A DNA stretch of 64,000 nucleotides, from the NCBI GenBank assembly GCA_965279095.1, contig CBDIHH010000001.1:1-64000 (forward strand). The letters run 5' to 3'. The position numbers and the translations under genes are program-made. The notes under the pieces were generated by a model that did no database searches, was not told the DNA's origin, and saw only the letters and a list, made by a program, of their open reading frames with translations. The DNA comes from CBDIHH01 sp965279095 (GTDB lineage: Bacteria; Pseudomonadota; Alphaproteobacteria; Caulobacterales; Caulobacteraceae). Positions 1-8,403 of the stretch are shown piece after piece. How positions within the stretch are numbered: position 1 is the stretch's first letter; each line of letters opens with the position of its first letter.

Positions 1-580
1 GCCCGATAGTCGCTCAACATCCTGTGTCCAGCGATCGGCGCCTCGCCCCGCAAGGAAGACGAGGTGTATCACATTTCCCAGCCCCAAGGCCAAACTCAAA
101 TCGTCTCCGCTGAACACGCCGAGCATTCGAGGGGGTTTTGGGCAGGCGCCGGGCCACCTGCAACAGCTTGCGGCGACCGTCCTCAGCGCCATCGCTGGCC
201 TCGACCATCCACGCGACCTTGCCGCCCTTGATGGCCGCCGAAGCCTTCTCGAAGCCAAAGGTAATGTCCCCCGCCCGCCGCGCAAGGCCCAGGCCGTCCA
301 GCACCCGCCGCATCAGAAGGGCCTCGACCTGGTCCGCCAGGTCGGGGGCCGCGGTCAGCTTGGCCTTGGCCCGATCGCGAGAAACCGCCCTTGCGCGCCG
401 CGGTCTCCACCGCCTGGCGGGTGGCCGCCACCCACATGCCGCGGCCCGGCAGCTTGCGCGACAGGTCGGGGACGACGCCCTCGGGGCCGGCGACGAACCG
501 GATCAGCCGCTCCTCGGGCATGACCTCGCCCGAGACGATGTCGCGCCCGTTCGCGGTCCCTGCGTTCCTCAGCGTCCCAT
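1..580 (-). CDS. YlxR/DUF448 plus L7Ae-like RNA-binding protein, partial and frameshifted
   Basis: Third gene of a rimP-nusA-ylxR order; infB would be expected next, beyond base 1. Fragments in different frames join into one protein: an N-terminal part with SGEVMPEERLIRFVAGPEG, which is the DUF448 signature, then a second domain with LGLARRAGDITFGFEKA typical of L7Ae-like RNA-binding modules. At least three frame changes (near 120-135, 375-395 and 545-570) are needed, one beside a G/T run. The C-terminus leaves the window at base 1. The start is uncertain; ATG ending at 580 fits only if another indel is assumed. Family role is RNA binding linked to transcription and translation. Because nusA and rimP next door are broken in the same way, I read the breaks as sequencing error, not decay. 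Confidence 0.75.
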
Positions 581-587
581 GGGGTGT

Positions 588-637
588 GCGTCCCTTCGAG
601 ACGGCGGCTTCGCCGCCGCCTCAGGATGACGAGGGGG
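588..637. repeat. Palindromic intergenic repeat (REP-like)
   Basis: Short GC-rich palindrome between nusA and the ylxR-like gene. A 7-bp perfect stem (602-608 with 612-618) lies inside a motif reading TCGAGACGGCGG then CCGCCTCAGGATGA. Units of this kind are scattered between genes in Caulobacter-like genomes (recalled, not searched). It differs from the larger repeat family found elsewhere in this window. Confidence 0.5.
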
Positions 638-704
638 TAGAGCTTGCGACAGTCATCATTGGTGAGGCGCGGCGGCCCTCGCCGCCGCGTCCCGAAGCAA
701 GCGG

Positions 705-2385
705 CTACGCGTCCTCGTCGATGGCCTGGGCCTGGGCCGACCGAGCCGCCGCCGAAGACGCGCTCTTCCTCGGTCTGCTCGACCTCCTCGGCCTCTGTAT
801 TCGGGCTCCGGCTCCGGGCGCCTCGATCCAGCACCATGGCGACCCGGGCGCGCATGATCAGCGCCTCGGCGTCGTCGGGGGACATGTTGAAGCTTTCCAG
901 CACCCCCGGCTGGCGGACGCGCTCCCCGTCCTTGTTCTCGAAATAGCCGCGGATATCGTCGGGCACGAGACCCGCCAGATCCTCGACGGTCTTCACGTCG
1001 CCGGCGCCCAGGGCCACGGCGATGGGCAGGGTGACGCCGTCGATCTCGAGCACCGCGTCCTCCACCCCGAAGCCGCGCCGCTTTCTCGTCCAGCTCGGCG
1101 GCCTCCTTCTCGAGGTAGTCGCGGGCGCGGGCCTGCAGCTCCTCGGCGGTGTCTTCGTCGAAGCCCTCGATGGCGGCGATCTCGTCTGGCTCGACGTAGG
1201 CCAACCTCCTCGACGGTGGCGAAGCCCTCGGTGACCCATCAGCTGGGCGATGACCTCGTCCACGTCCAGGGCTTCCTGGAACAGGGCGGTGGCGCTCGGT
1301 GAACTGCTGCTGACGGCGCTCGGATTCCTGCGCCTCCGTCATGATGTCGATCTGCCAGCCGGTCAGCTGGCTTGCCCAGACGCACGTTCTGACCTCTCCT
1401 GCCAATTGGCAAGAGACAGCTGCTCGTCGGGCACCACCACCTCGACGCGCTCCTCTTCCTCGTCGAGAACCACCTTGGTGACCTCGGCCGGGGCCAGGGC
1501 GTTGACGATGAAGGCCGCCTCGTCCGGCGACCACTGGATGATGTCGATCTTCTCGCCCTGCAGCTCGGCGACCACCGCCCTGGACCCCGCGAGCCCCGCA
1601 TGCCGACGCAGGCGCCGACCGGGTCGATGGAGCTGTCGTTGGAGACCACGCCCATCTTGGCGCGCGACCCGGGGTCGCGGGCCACGGCGCGGATCTCGAT
1701 GACCCCGTCGTACACTTCCGGCACTTCCTGGGCGAACAACTTGGCCATGAAGCCGCCGTGGGCGCGGCTCAGCATGATCTGGCGGGCCCTTGGTCTCGGT
1801 GCGCACGTCGTAGATGTAGCTGCGGATGCGGTCGCCGATCTGGAAGTTCTCGCGCGGGATCGACTGGTCGCGGCGCATGATGCCCTCGCCGCGGCCCAGG
1901 TCGACGATGACATTGCCGTATTCGACGCGCTTGACGGTGCCGTTGACGATCTCGCCGACGCGGTCCTTGAACTCCTCGTACTGGCGCTCGCGCTCGGCCT
2001 CACGGACCTTATGGGTCACCACCTGGCGGGCCATCTGGGTCTGCACCCGCCCGAACTCCGAAGGGCGGCAGGACCTCGGAGAATTCCTGGCCGATGACGG
2101 CGGCCGGATCGCGGTCCTTGGCCTCGGCCAGGTTGATCTGCGTGTCCTGATTCTCGATCTCGTCGACCACGGTGACCACGCGGGGTGATGGTGGTCTCGC
2201 CGGTCTTGGGGTCGATGGAGACGCGGATGTCGTGCTCGGCGCCGTAGCGCGAGCGGGCCGCCTTCTGCACCGCCTCCTCGATCGCCTCGATGACGATCTC
2301 CTTGTCGATCGACTTCTCGCGGGCGACCGCGTCGGCGATCTGCAGCAAGTTCCAGTCGGTTGGCGGAGATACCGGTCAGGGCCAT
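705..2385 (-). CDS. nusA: Transcription termination/antitermination factor NusA, frameshifted in this sequence
   Basis: NusA binds RNA polymerase and nascent RNA and governs pausing, termination and antitermination. Pieces in all three minus frames line up in order: N-terminal domain (IADAVAREKSIDKEIVIEAI; YEEFKDRVGEIVNGTVKRVE), S1 domain (VIVDLGRGEGIMRRDQSIPR), KH domains (DPGSRAKMGVVSNDSSIDPV; GACVGMRGSR; LQGEKIDIIQWSPDEAAFI), then C-terminal helix-hairpin repeats (IEGFDEDTAEELQARARDYL; MSPDDAEALIMRARVAMV) and an acidic tail ending IDEDA before a stop at 705-707. About ten single-base frame changes are required. NusA is essential in bacteria studied, and neighbouring genes show the same damage, so consensus error is the best explanation. 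ATG at 2383-2385 lies 5 bases past the rimP stop. Confidence 0.85.
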
Positions 2386-2390
2386 GGGGT

Positions 2391-2949
2391 CTACTCCTCG
2401 GTGTCGCCGCTGTCGGGCGAGTCTTGGGATTCAAGTCGGGCGGCGCGCTGGTCGGCGCCCCGCTTCATCAGGTCGTCGGTGAGCATCAGCTTGGCGTCGG
2501 TGATCCAGGCGAACGGCACCAGGGCCGTCTCCTCGGTCTCGCCCTCAAGATTGATGGCGACGTTCTCGCCCTCGATCCCGGCCAGGACGCCCTTGAAGCG
2601 CTTGCGGCCGTCGGCGACGCGGTCGAGTTCGATGCGCGCCTCCAGCCCCTCATGGGCCTCGAAGTCCTTCAGGCGGGGTCAGGGGGCGGTCGATGCCGGG
2701 GCTGGAGACCTCCAGCAGATATTCCCCGGCGATGGGGTCGGCGGCGTCGAGAATCTCGGAGACGGCGCGCGACAGGCGCACGCAGTCCTCGACCTCCATC
2801 TGGCCGTCGGGACGCTCGGCCATGATCTGCAGCCGGCGCTTCTGGCCGCCCATCAGGCGCAGGCGCACGATCTCATAGCCCCGCGGACTATCGGCCACGG
2901 GGTCGAGGATTTCGATCAGGTTGCGGTCCTCAGTCGTCTTGCCGCGCAA
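2391..2949 (-). CDS. rimP: Ribosome maturation factor RimP, one frameshift
   Basis: RimP assists late 30S subunit assembly and usually precedes nusA. The N-terminal part begins RGKTTEDRNLIEILDPV and contains YEIVRLRLMGGQKRRLQIMA and YLLEVSSPGIDRPLT, the diagnostic RimP motif. After a single frame change near 2675-2690 the sequence continues as the C-terminal SH3-like domain (FKGVLAGIEGENVAINL; VPFAWITDAKLMLTDD) to a stop at 2391-2393. The start is TTG at 2947-2949. A strong terminator just upstream (2971-3000) separates it from the metallopeptidase gene, so rimP probably opens the rimP-nusA operon. Confidence 0.85.
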
Positions 2950-2970
2950 GCTCGCCGTCCGTTTTCCAAC

Positions 2971-3000
2971 AAAAAAGCGGCGGGGCCCGGGGGCCGCCGC
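2971..3000 (-). terminator. Rho-independent terminator
   Basis: Read on the minus strand, a GC-rich hairpin (GCGGCGG at 3000-2994 pairing with CCGCCGC at 2983-2977) is followed by six T residues (2976-2971). It lies between the metallopeptidase gene upstream and rimP downstream and would end the upstream transcript. Confidence 0.75.
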
Positions 3001-3089
3001 TCGAAAGCGCCATCCAGCGCAAACTGATCGATGTAGAGGCCTCTATAGCGCGGGATTTGGGGCTTGTCAGCCCCCCAGTCCAGCCCGCC

Positions 3090-3505
3090 TCAGCCGTCGT
3101 CCTCGGCCGCCTCGATGTCCGCGTCCGACAGGCCGAAGTGGTGACCGATCTCATGCACCAGCACATGGGCGATGAGCGCGCCCAGGGTCACATCGCCGCG
3201 CTCGGCCCACTCATCCAGGATCGGGCGGCGGAACAGGATCACGCTGGCGCTCTTCGGGCGAGGGATCGAGCACCGAGCGGCGGCGCAGGTCGACGCCGGA
3301 ATAGACCCCGGTCAGGTCGAAGGCGTCGTCGATGCCCATTTCGTCCAGCAGGGGCCTCGTCGGCGAAATCGGCCACCTGCATGCGCACCTCGCCGACCAG
3401 GGCCCGGAACGGCGCCGGCATGTCCGCCAGGGCGGCCTCGGCGAGGGCGGCGAAGTCGTCGAGGGAGGGGGCGGCCGCGGCGACCCAGTCGGGGGCCCTA
3501 CTCAT
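3090..3505 (-). CDS. Small zincin-type metallopeptidase (PF06262-like), frameshifted
   Basis: Three frame segments combine: N-terminus MSRAPDWVAAAAPSLDDF through FRALVGEVRMQVADFADEA, then LLDEMGIDDAFDLTGVYSGV, then VILFRRPILDEWAERGD, and finally HVLVHEIGHHFGLSDADIE before the stop at 3090-3092. HEIGHHFGLSD is the zinc-binding HExxH plus extension seen in the small, uncharacterised Zincin_1 metallopeptidases of about 120-140 residues. Frame changes fall near 3255 and 3350. ATG at 3503-3505 overlaps the end of the preceding gene (stop at 3498-3500), so the two are probably co-transcribed and translationally coupled. A terminator follows at 2971-3000. Confidence 0.8.
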
Positions 3506-3998
3506 CGGCGATGATCACCGCGGGGTTTTCCGGCAGGCGCACCTCGAACAGGCCGATGTCCAGGGCCTTCTGCGGGTGCAGGGGCTGCAGGGGCTGTTCG
3601 GCGATGGCGTTCAGGGCGATGGCGTCGAGGTCGCGACTGAGGGCCTTGCGGCGCGCCTGGCGCGCCTGGGGCGCGGCAGCCGCGGGCCCCGCCGTCTTCC
3701 AATAGCCCAACGACAGCCGCCAGACGATGCGCCGCGGGGTCTTGCCGGGGGCCAGCACCGCCTGCAGGTCGCAGAACCGGTCCTCGGGGGCGATGAACAC
3801 CCCCGCGTCGTCGATCCGCCCGCGGTAGGCCGCCAGGGCGGCGTCGCGGCTGTCAAAAGCCGGCCCGGCCAGCTCCCGGGCGAAGGTCACCGGTCCCCCC
3901 GCCAGCCTGCGGGCGGAGGATTCCAGCCCCGCGCGCCCGACGGGCGCGGCCAGGGCCGCCTCGGGGGTGGGGCCGATCGGGAACAGGACGCCGCTCAT
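3498..3998 (-). CDS. Conserved hypothetical protein, 166 aa
   Basis: Begins MSGVLFPIGPTPEAALAAPV and ends LFEVRLPENPAVIIADE. It is soluble-looking, alanine-rich, and has no signal peptide or membrane segment. The middle (RGRIDDAGVFIAPEDRFC; RRIVWRLSLGYWK) looks like an ordered beta-rich domain. I do not recognise the family. Its frame is intact, marking where the error-dense first 3.5 kb ends. It overlaps the downstream metallopeptidase gene by 8 bases, and its 5' end faces divL across 124 bases that should hold divergent promoters. Confidence 0.7.
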   Translation of the reverse strand: MSGVLFPIGPTPEAALAAPVGRAGLESSARRLAGGPVTFARELAGPAFDSRDAALAAYRGRIDDAGVFIAPEDRFCDLQAVLAPGKTPRRIVWRLSLGYWKTAGPAAAAPQARQARRKALSRDLDAIALNAIAEQPLQPLHPQKALDIGLFEVRLPENPAVIIADE

Positions 3999-4122
3999 GG
4001 GGCCATTGTGGACGAAATTGGTAAAAAGATCAGCGCCCTCCCGGGGGCGTCGTTTGGGTTCTTTGCCCCCCCGGCCTATTGTCTTTTGCTGATTCGCGTA
4101 CCGCCGCCGCTGGGAAGGCCTG

Positions 4123-6429
4123 ATGGGCGTCCTCGATCTAATCCTGGCCTCCGCAGCGGGCGCGGTCTTCCTCGCCATAGCCGCGACCCTGTGGGCGCTC
4201 GCCGGCCGCCGGCTGGCCGACGCCCGCATCGCCCAGCTGCAGACCCAGATGAAGCGTCTCGACGTCCAGGGATCGGCCGCGCGCAGCGCCGTCGACGTCT
4301 TCGACAGCGCCGTGCTCAGCGCCGAGGCCGGCGGCGCCCCCCGGCTCGTGGCCGGCGAGGACACCCTGGCCGCCTGCGCCAGGGCCCTGGGGACGGAGCC
4401 CACCGCCGAGGCGGTGCTGGAAGCCCTGGGCGGCCAGGAGGGGCGGCTGAAGGGCCTGTTCGAGCGCGGCGCGCCCACCGGATTCCAGCTGCGCGGCGCG
4501 GGCGGCGCGGTGGAGGTTGAGGGCCGCACCGCCGGCGCCCTGTGCCTGATCAAGCTGCGTCTCACCGCCGGCGCCGAGCCCGGCTTGCCGGGCGCCCCCC
4601 GGCTGGCGGAATGCCTCGACGCCCTGCCCGGTCCCGCCTGGCTGACCGACGCCGCCGGCGCCCTGGCCTGGGCCAACGGCGCCTGGCTGGAGGGGGTGGA
4701 GGCCGCGACCATCGAGGACGCCCGGGCCCGCGCCCTGACCCTGGACCCCGGCGCCGAGGCCCTGGTGCGCGAGGCGGCGACCCTGGCGGAGCCCCGCGCC
4801 GGCCTGCGCTGGATGACCGTGCGCGGCCGCCGCCGCGCCTTCCAGGTCACCGCGCGGCCGATGCAGGACGGCGGCGCCCTGGCCTGGGCCTTCGACGTCA
4901 CCGAGGCCGAGGACACCCGCGAGACCCTGCGCCGCCATGTCGAGGCGCACGACGAGACCCTCAACCACATCGGCGAGGCGGTGGCGATCTTCAGCCAGGC
5001 CCGCCGGCTCTTGTTCCACAACACCGCCTTCGCCAGCCTATGGGGGCTGGAGCCGGCCTGGCTGGCCGAGCGGCCCACCCACGGCGAGATCCTCGACCGC
5101 CTGCGCCAGCGCCGCCGCCTGCCGGAGACGGCGGAATACGGCGCCTGGAAGGCCCGCGAGCTCGACCGCTACGAGGCCGTGGGGCCGCAGGCGGACGACC
5201 TATGGACCCTGCCGGACGGCCGCACCCTGCGGGTGGTGCGCCAGTCCCACCCCCTGGGCGGCCTGCTGCTGCTGTTCAGCGACATGACCGGCGAGCTGAA
5301 GCTGAAGGCCCAGTACAACGCCCTCATCCAGGTCCAGCAGGCGACGCTCGACAAGCTCAACGACGCCGTCGCGGTGTTTGGCTCAGACGGCCGGCTGCGC
5401 CTGCACAACGAGGCCTTCCAGCGGTTCTGGAACGTGTCGGACGCCGACCTGTCGGCCGCGGTGGACTTCGACGGGGTGGTGGAGCTGTGCGTGCCACGCC
5501 TGCACGACATGCAGTTCTGGCGGGAGGTCAAGGCGCGGGTGGCCGACACCGATCCGCAGGCCCGCGCCCCTATCTCGGGCGAACTGAAGACCTCCGACAG
5601 CCGCATCGTCTCGTATCAGAGCAAGCCCCTGCCCGACGGCGCCACCCTGCTGGCCTTCGCCGACATCACCGACACCCGCGAGCTGGAACAGGCCCTGGCC
5701 GACCGGGAGGGGGCGCTGGAAGAGGCCGAGCGGCTGAAGCGCGACTTCGTCGGCAACGTCTCCTACGAGCTGCGTACCCCGCTCACCACGATCATCGGCT
5801 ACTCCGAACTGCTGGACAACATGGGCCAGGCCCTCTCGGAGCGCGCCCGCGGACACATCGCCTCGGTGCGCGCGGCCGCCAACCAGCTGGCGCGATCGAT
5901 CAACGACGTGCTCGACATGGCCCTGGTCGATGCCGACGAGATGGCCCTGGACGTGGGCGACGTCTCCATTCCGGGGCTTCTGGCGGCCTCGGCCGAGCGA
6001 TGCGCGCGGGAGGCCGAGGCCACCCAGGCGGGCATCGTCATCGACTGCGACCCCGACCTGGGCCTGATCCGCGCCGACGCCGCGCGCCTGGGCCAGATCC
6101 TCGACCACCTGGTCGAGAACGCCATCCGCCAGTCCCCCGCCGGGGCGGCGGTGACGCTGAGCGCCCGCCGCGCCCTGGGGGAGATTCAGATACAGGTGTC
6201 CGACACCGGGCGGGGCATCCCCTTCCACGTCCAGGCCCACATCTTCGACCGGTTCATCGGCCGGGACCGCGGCGGCCCCGGCCTGGGCCTGGCCCTGGTC
6301 AAGGCGCTGGTGGAGCTGCATGGCGGCTGGGTGGCCCTGGAGAGCGAACCGGGCGCCGGCGCCACCTTCACCTGCCACCTGCCCGAGGTCGCCTATGCAG
6401 GCGCCGCCCATCCGGAACTTCAGTTCTGA
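4123..6429 (+). CDS. divL: DivL-type PAS-sensor kinase homologue with Tyr in place of the phospho-His
   Basis: 768 aa, very close to Caulobacter crescentus DivL (769 aa). One N-terminal membrane helix (residues about 4-28) precedes three PAS-like regions (about 170-270, 280-390 and 400-520), a HisKA-like helix pair and a HATPase_c domain (about 630-755). The H-box reads NVSYELRTPLTTIIGY: Tyr548 stands where histidine kinases carry His, the hallmark of DivL, where it is Tyr550. The ATP-lid motifs DTGRGIPFHVQAHIFDRF and GLGLALVKALVELHGG are present. In Caulobacter DivL sits at the cell pole, binds DivK~P and lowers CckA kinase activity, so controlling CtrA. That role is inferred by homology. 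AAGG upstream of ATG supports the start. Confidence 0.95.
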   Translation: MGVLDLILASAAGAVFLAIAATLWALAGRRLADARIAQLQTQMKRLDVQGSAARSAVDVFDSAVLSAEAGGAPRLVAGEDTLAACARALGTEPTAEAVLEALGGQEGRLKGLFERGAPTGFQLRGAGGAVEVEGRTAGALCLIKLRLTAGAEPGLPGAPRLAECLDALPGPAWLTDAAGALAWANGAWLEGVEAATIEDARARALTLDPGAEALVREAATLAEPRAGLRWMTVRGRRRAFQVTARPMQDGGALAWAFDVTEAEDTRETLRRHVEAHDETLNHIGEAVAIFSQARRLLFHNTAFASLWGLEPAWLAERPTHGEILDRLRQRRRLPETAEYGAWKARELDRYEAVGPQADDLWTLPDGRTLRVVRQSHPLGGLLLLFSDMTGELKLKAQYNALIQVQQATLDKLNDAVAVFGSDGRLRLHNEAFQRFWNVSDADLSAAVDFDGVVELCVPRLHDMQFWREVKARVADTDPQARAPISGELKTSDSRIVSYQSKPLPDGATLLAFADITDTRELEQALADREGALEEAERLKRDFVGNVSYELRTPLTTIIGYSELLDNMGQALSERARGHIASVRAAANQLARSINDVLDMALVDADEMALDVGDVSIPGLLAASAERCAREAEATQAGIVIDCDPDLGLIRADAARLGQILDHLVENAIRQSPAGAAVTLSARRALGEIQIQVSDTGRGIPFHVQAHIFDRFIGRDRGGPGLGLALVKALVELHGGWVALESEPGAGATFTCHLPEVAYAGAAHPELQF

Positions 6430-6430
6430 T

Positions 6431-6450
6431 CCTCGCCCTGTGAGGCGAGG
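6431..6450 (+). terminator. Hairpin just after divL (possible terminator)
   Basis: Perfect 7-bp stem (CCTCGCC at 6431-6437 with GGCGAGG at 6444-6450) and a 6-base loop, starting 2 bases after the divL stop. There is no clean T-run, so termination is possible but not certain. Confidence 0.4.
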
Positions 6451-6471
6451 TCGCTGAGGGGAGACGGTTTC

Positions 6472-6479
6472 TTAACCAT
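6472..6479 (+). promoter_or_regulatory. Possible CtrA half-site
   Basis: TTAACCAT matches the CtrA half-site known in Caulobacter and lies 40 bases before the deacetylase start. A single 8-base match can arise by chance, so this is only a candidate; no second half-site with 7-base spacing is present. Confidence 0.25.
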
Positions 6480-6518
6480 AAAAATCCGATCCTGGCAGGG
6501 CGCACCCACCGGTCACCG

Positions 6519-7688
6519 ATGTTCTCCAAGAAGCCCCTCGCCATCGCCATGCCCCATGCCCCCGCAGGGCTGGACGTCGCCGCGCGCCTGACGGCGCTGC
6601 TGGACGCGGCGCGCGCGCGACCGCGCCTCGTCATCGGGGGCGCCGGCGGGGCCGCGCTGGTCCTGCTCGCCCTGGTGATCGCGACAACCGGCGATCCGGC
6701 CGACGGCAAGCCGCGGGTGCGCGTCGCCCTGACCCACGCCGGCGGAGAGCTGTCCACCTGGCGCAAGGCCCTGGCCCCCGAGGCGGCCGAGGCCCCGGTG
6801 ACCCTCGATTCCCTGCAATTCAACGAGGACGTGGCCATGGCGGGGGTCGGCGCCCCCCCCGCCGGCCAGGCGGTGATCACCTTCCCCGGCGCGGAGTCGG
6901 CCACCTTCGGCGGCCTGCCCCCCGCCCCCATCGCTGGCCTGACCACCCCCGGGCCGGGCGGCCTCCTGCCGGTCATCGCCGCGGACGGTCGCACGCCGGC
7001 CCAGGCCTATGCGCGGCCGTTCCGCGACGCCGGCAAGCCGCGCATCGCCCTGGTCATCGGCGGGTTGGGCCTGAACGCCACAGCCACCCGCGAGGCGATC
7101 CAGGGCCTGCCCCCCGAGGTGACCCTGTCGTTCGTGCCCTATTCGGAGGGCCTGCAGGGCTGGATCGACCTGGCGCGCGCCCATGGTCACGAGGTGCTGC
7201 TGGAAGCGCCGATGGAGCCCCTGGACTACCCGGCCAACGACCCCGGCCCCTATACGCTGATGGCCTCCGACCCCCCCGGCGAGACCGTGCGCCGCCTGGA
7301 ATGGCTGCTGTCGCGGGCCACCGGCTATTACGGGGTGACCAACTACCTGGGCGGCCGCTTCGTCACCTCGGACAAGGGCATGAACACCCTGCTCGGCGCC
7401 CTGCGCCAGCGCGGACTGGCCTTCATCGACGATGGCTCAGCGGCCCGCCGCGGCGGCGGCGGCGCGCCGCGCGCCTCGGCCGACCGCATAGTCGACGACC
7501 AGCTGGATGGCGACGCCATCGGCAAGCAGCTGCTGGCGCTGGAGGCCTCGGCCGTGCGAAACGGTTCGGCCCTGGGATCGGGCTTCGCCTATCCCCTGAC
7601 GTTGCAGCAGGTCGAACAATGGGCAAGTGGGCTAGAGCAGCGCGGCTATTCGCTGGCGCCGGCGTCCGCCGTGATGACCCGCCGTTGA
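6519..7688 (+). CDS. Divergent polysaccharide deacetylase (YibQ-like), membrane-anchored
   Basis: 389 aa. A short cytoplasmic N-terminus is followed by a membrane helix at about residues 37-56, a low-complexity Pro/Ala/Gly linker, and a C-terminal domain starting PRIALVIGGLGLNATATREA, typical of divergent polysaccharide deacetylases (YibQ/DUF610). Other family motifs are LPPEVTLSFVPYSEGLQGWI, HEVLLEAPMEPLDYP, GVTNYLGGRF and LAFIDDGS. In many alphaproteobacteria this gene lies between a C-terminal processing protease gene and rppH; only the rppH side is kept here. A periplasmic cell-wall role is likely, but the substrate is unknown for the family. Its stop codon overlaps the TTG start of rppH. 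Confidence 0.88.
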   Translation: MFSKKPLAIAMPHAPAGLDVAARLTALLDAARARPRLVIGGAGGAALVLLALVIATTGDPADGKPRVRVALTHAGGELSTWRKALAPEAAEAPVTLDSLQFNEDVAMAGVGAPPAGQAVITFPGAESATFGGLPPAPIAGLTTPGPGGLLPVIAADGRTPAQAYARPFRDAGKPRIALVIGGLGLNATATREAIQGLPPEVTLSFVPYSEGLQGWIDLARAHGHEVLLEAPMEPLDYPANDPGPYTLMASDPPGETVRRLEWLLSRATGYYGVTNYLGGRFVTSDKGMNTLLGALRQRGLAFIDDGSAARRGGGGAPRASADRIVDDQLDGDAIGKQLLALEASAVRNGSALGSGFAYPLTLQQVEQWASGLEQRGYSLAPASAVMTRR

Positions 7689-8158
7689 CCCGCGACCTGT
7701 CCCTCTATCGTCCGAACGTCGGCGTGGTGCTGTTCAACGCCCAGGGTCAGGTGTGGCTCGGGCGGCGCGTGAATACCAAGGGCCCCCACAACTGGCAGTT
7801 TCCTCAGGGCGGCGTCGACAAGGGCGAGGACCTCCTGGCCGCCGCCCGGCGCGAACTGCTCGAGGAGACCGGGGTCTCGTCCGTCAGCCTCCTGGGCGCG
7901 CTGGAGGACTGGCTGACCTACGACTTTCCCGAAGGCTGGGGCGGCTCCAAGGTCGAGAAGGGGTGGCGTGGGCAGAAGCAGCGCTGGTTCGCCTTCCGCT
8001 TCGAGGGGACCGACGCGGAGGTCGACCTGGAGCACCACGGAGAGGTGGAGTTCGACGCCTGGCGCTGGGCCGACCTCGCCGAGGCTCCCGCCCTGGTGGT
8101 CCCGTTCAAGCGCGACACCTACGAGCGGGTGGTGGCCCAGTTCGCGCCGCTGGCCTGA
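7685..8158 (+). CDS. rppH: RNA pyrophosphohydrolase (Nudix)
   Basis: RppH converts the 5' triphosphate of mRNA to monophosphate, opening it to RNase E decay. The sequence YRPNVGVVLFNAQGQVWLGR and HNWQFPQGGVDKGEDLL is characteristic, and the Nudix box GGVDKGEDLL...RRELLEETGV carries the metal-binding glutamates. The C-terminal part (GQKQRWFAFRFEG; EVEFDAWRW; VVPFKRDTYERVV) matches RppH rather than generic Nudix proteins. Length is 157 aa, normal for the family. I chose TTG at 7685, which overlaps the preceding TGA; no ATG or GTG lies closer in frame. Confidence 0.92.
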   Translation: MTRDLSLYRPNVGVVLFNAQGQVWLGRRVNTKGPHNWQFPQGGVDKGEDLLAAARRELLEETGVSSVSLLGALEDWLTYDFPEGWGGSKVEKGWRGQKQRWFAFRFEGTDAEVDLEHHGEVEFDAWRWADLAEAPALVVPFKRDTYERVVAQFAPLA

Positions 8159-8161
8159 GGC

Positions 8162-8401
8162 TCAGCGCTTCAGCACCAGGCGGACGAGGCCGTAGAGGGC
8201 GATGAGGCCCCAGGCGGCCTCCATCAGCACCGCCGACAGGTTGAAGGCGAACAGCAGCGAGAATAGCACCAGGCCGGCGCCGAAGAAATTCATCAGCAGC
8301 GCCGGCGCGGCGTGGGGGTCGAGGCGGCGAAGCTGCACGCCGCCGTAGGCCGCCAGGATCAACAGGACCCCGGCCAGGCCCACGGCGTCGGTGAGCCCCA
8401 T
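8162..8401 (-). CDS. Small CBU_0592-like membrane protein, 79 aa
   Basis: Three hydrophobic segments: AVGLAGVLLILAAYGGVQL, then LLMNFFGAGLVLFSLLFAF, then AAWGLIALYGLVRLVL. The pattern DAVGLAGVLLILAAYGGVQL followed by LLMNFFGA resembles the CBU_0592 family of small inner-membrane proteins, whose function is unknown. ATG at 8399-8401 lies 2 bases after the stop of the upstream secreted-protein gene, so the two form an operon. It converges on rppH with only 3 bases between the stops. Confidence 0.75.
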   Translation of the reverse strand: MGLTDAVGLAGVLLILAAYGGVQLRRLDPHAAPALLMNFFGAGLVLFSLLFAFNLSAVLMEAAWGLIALYGLVRLVLKR

Positions 8402-8403
8402 GC

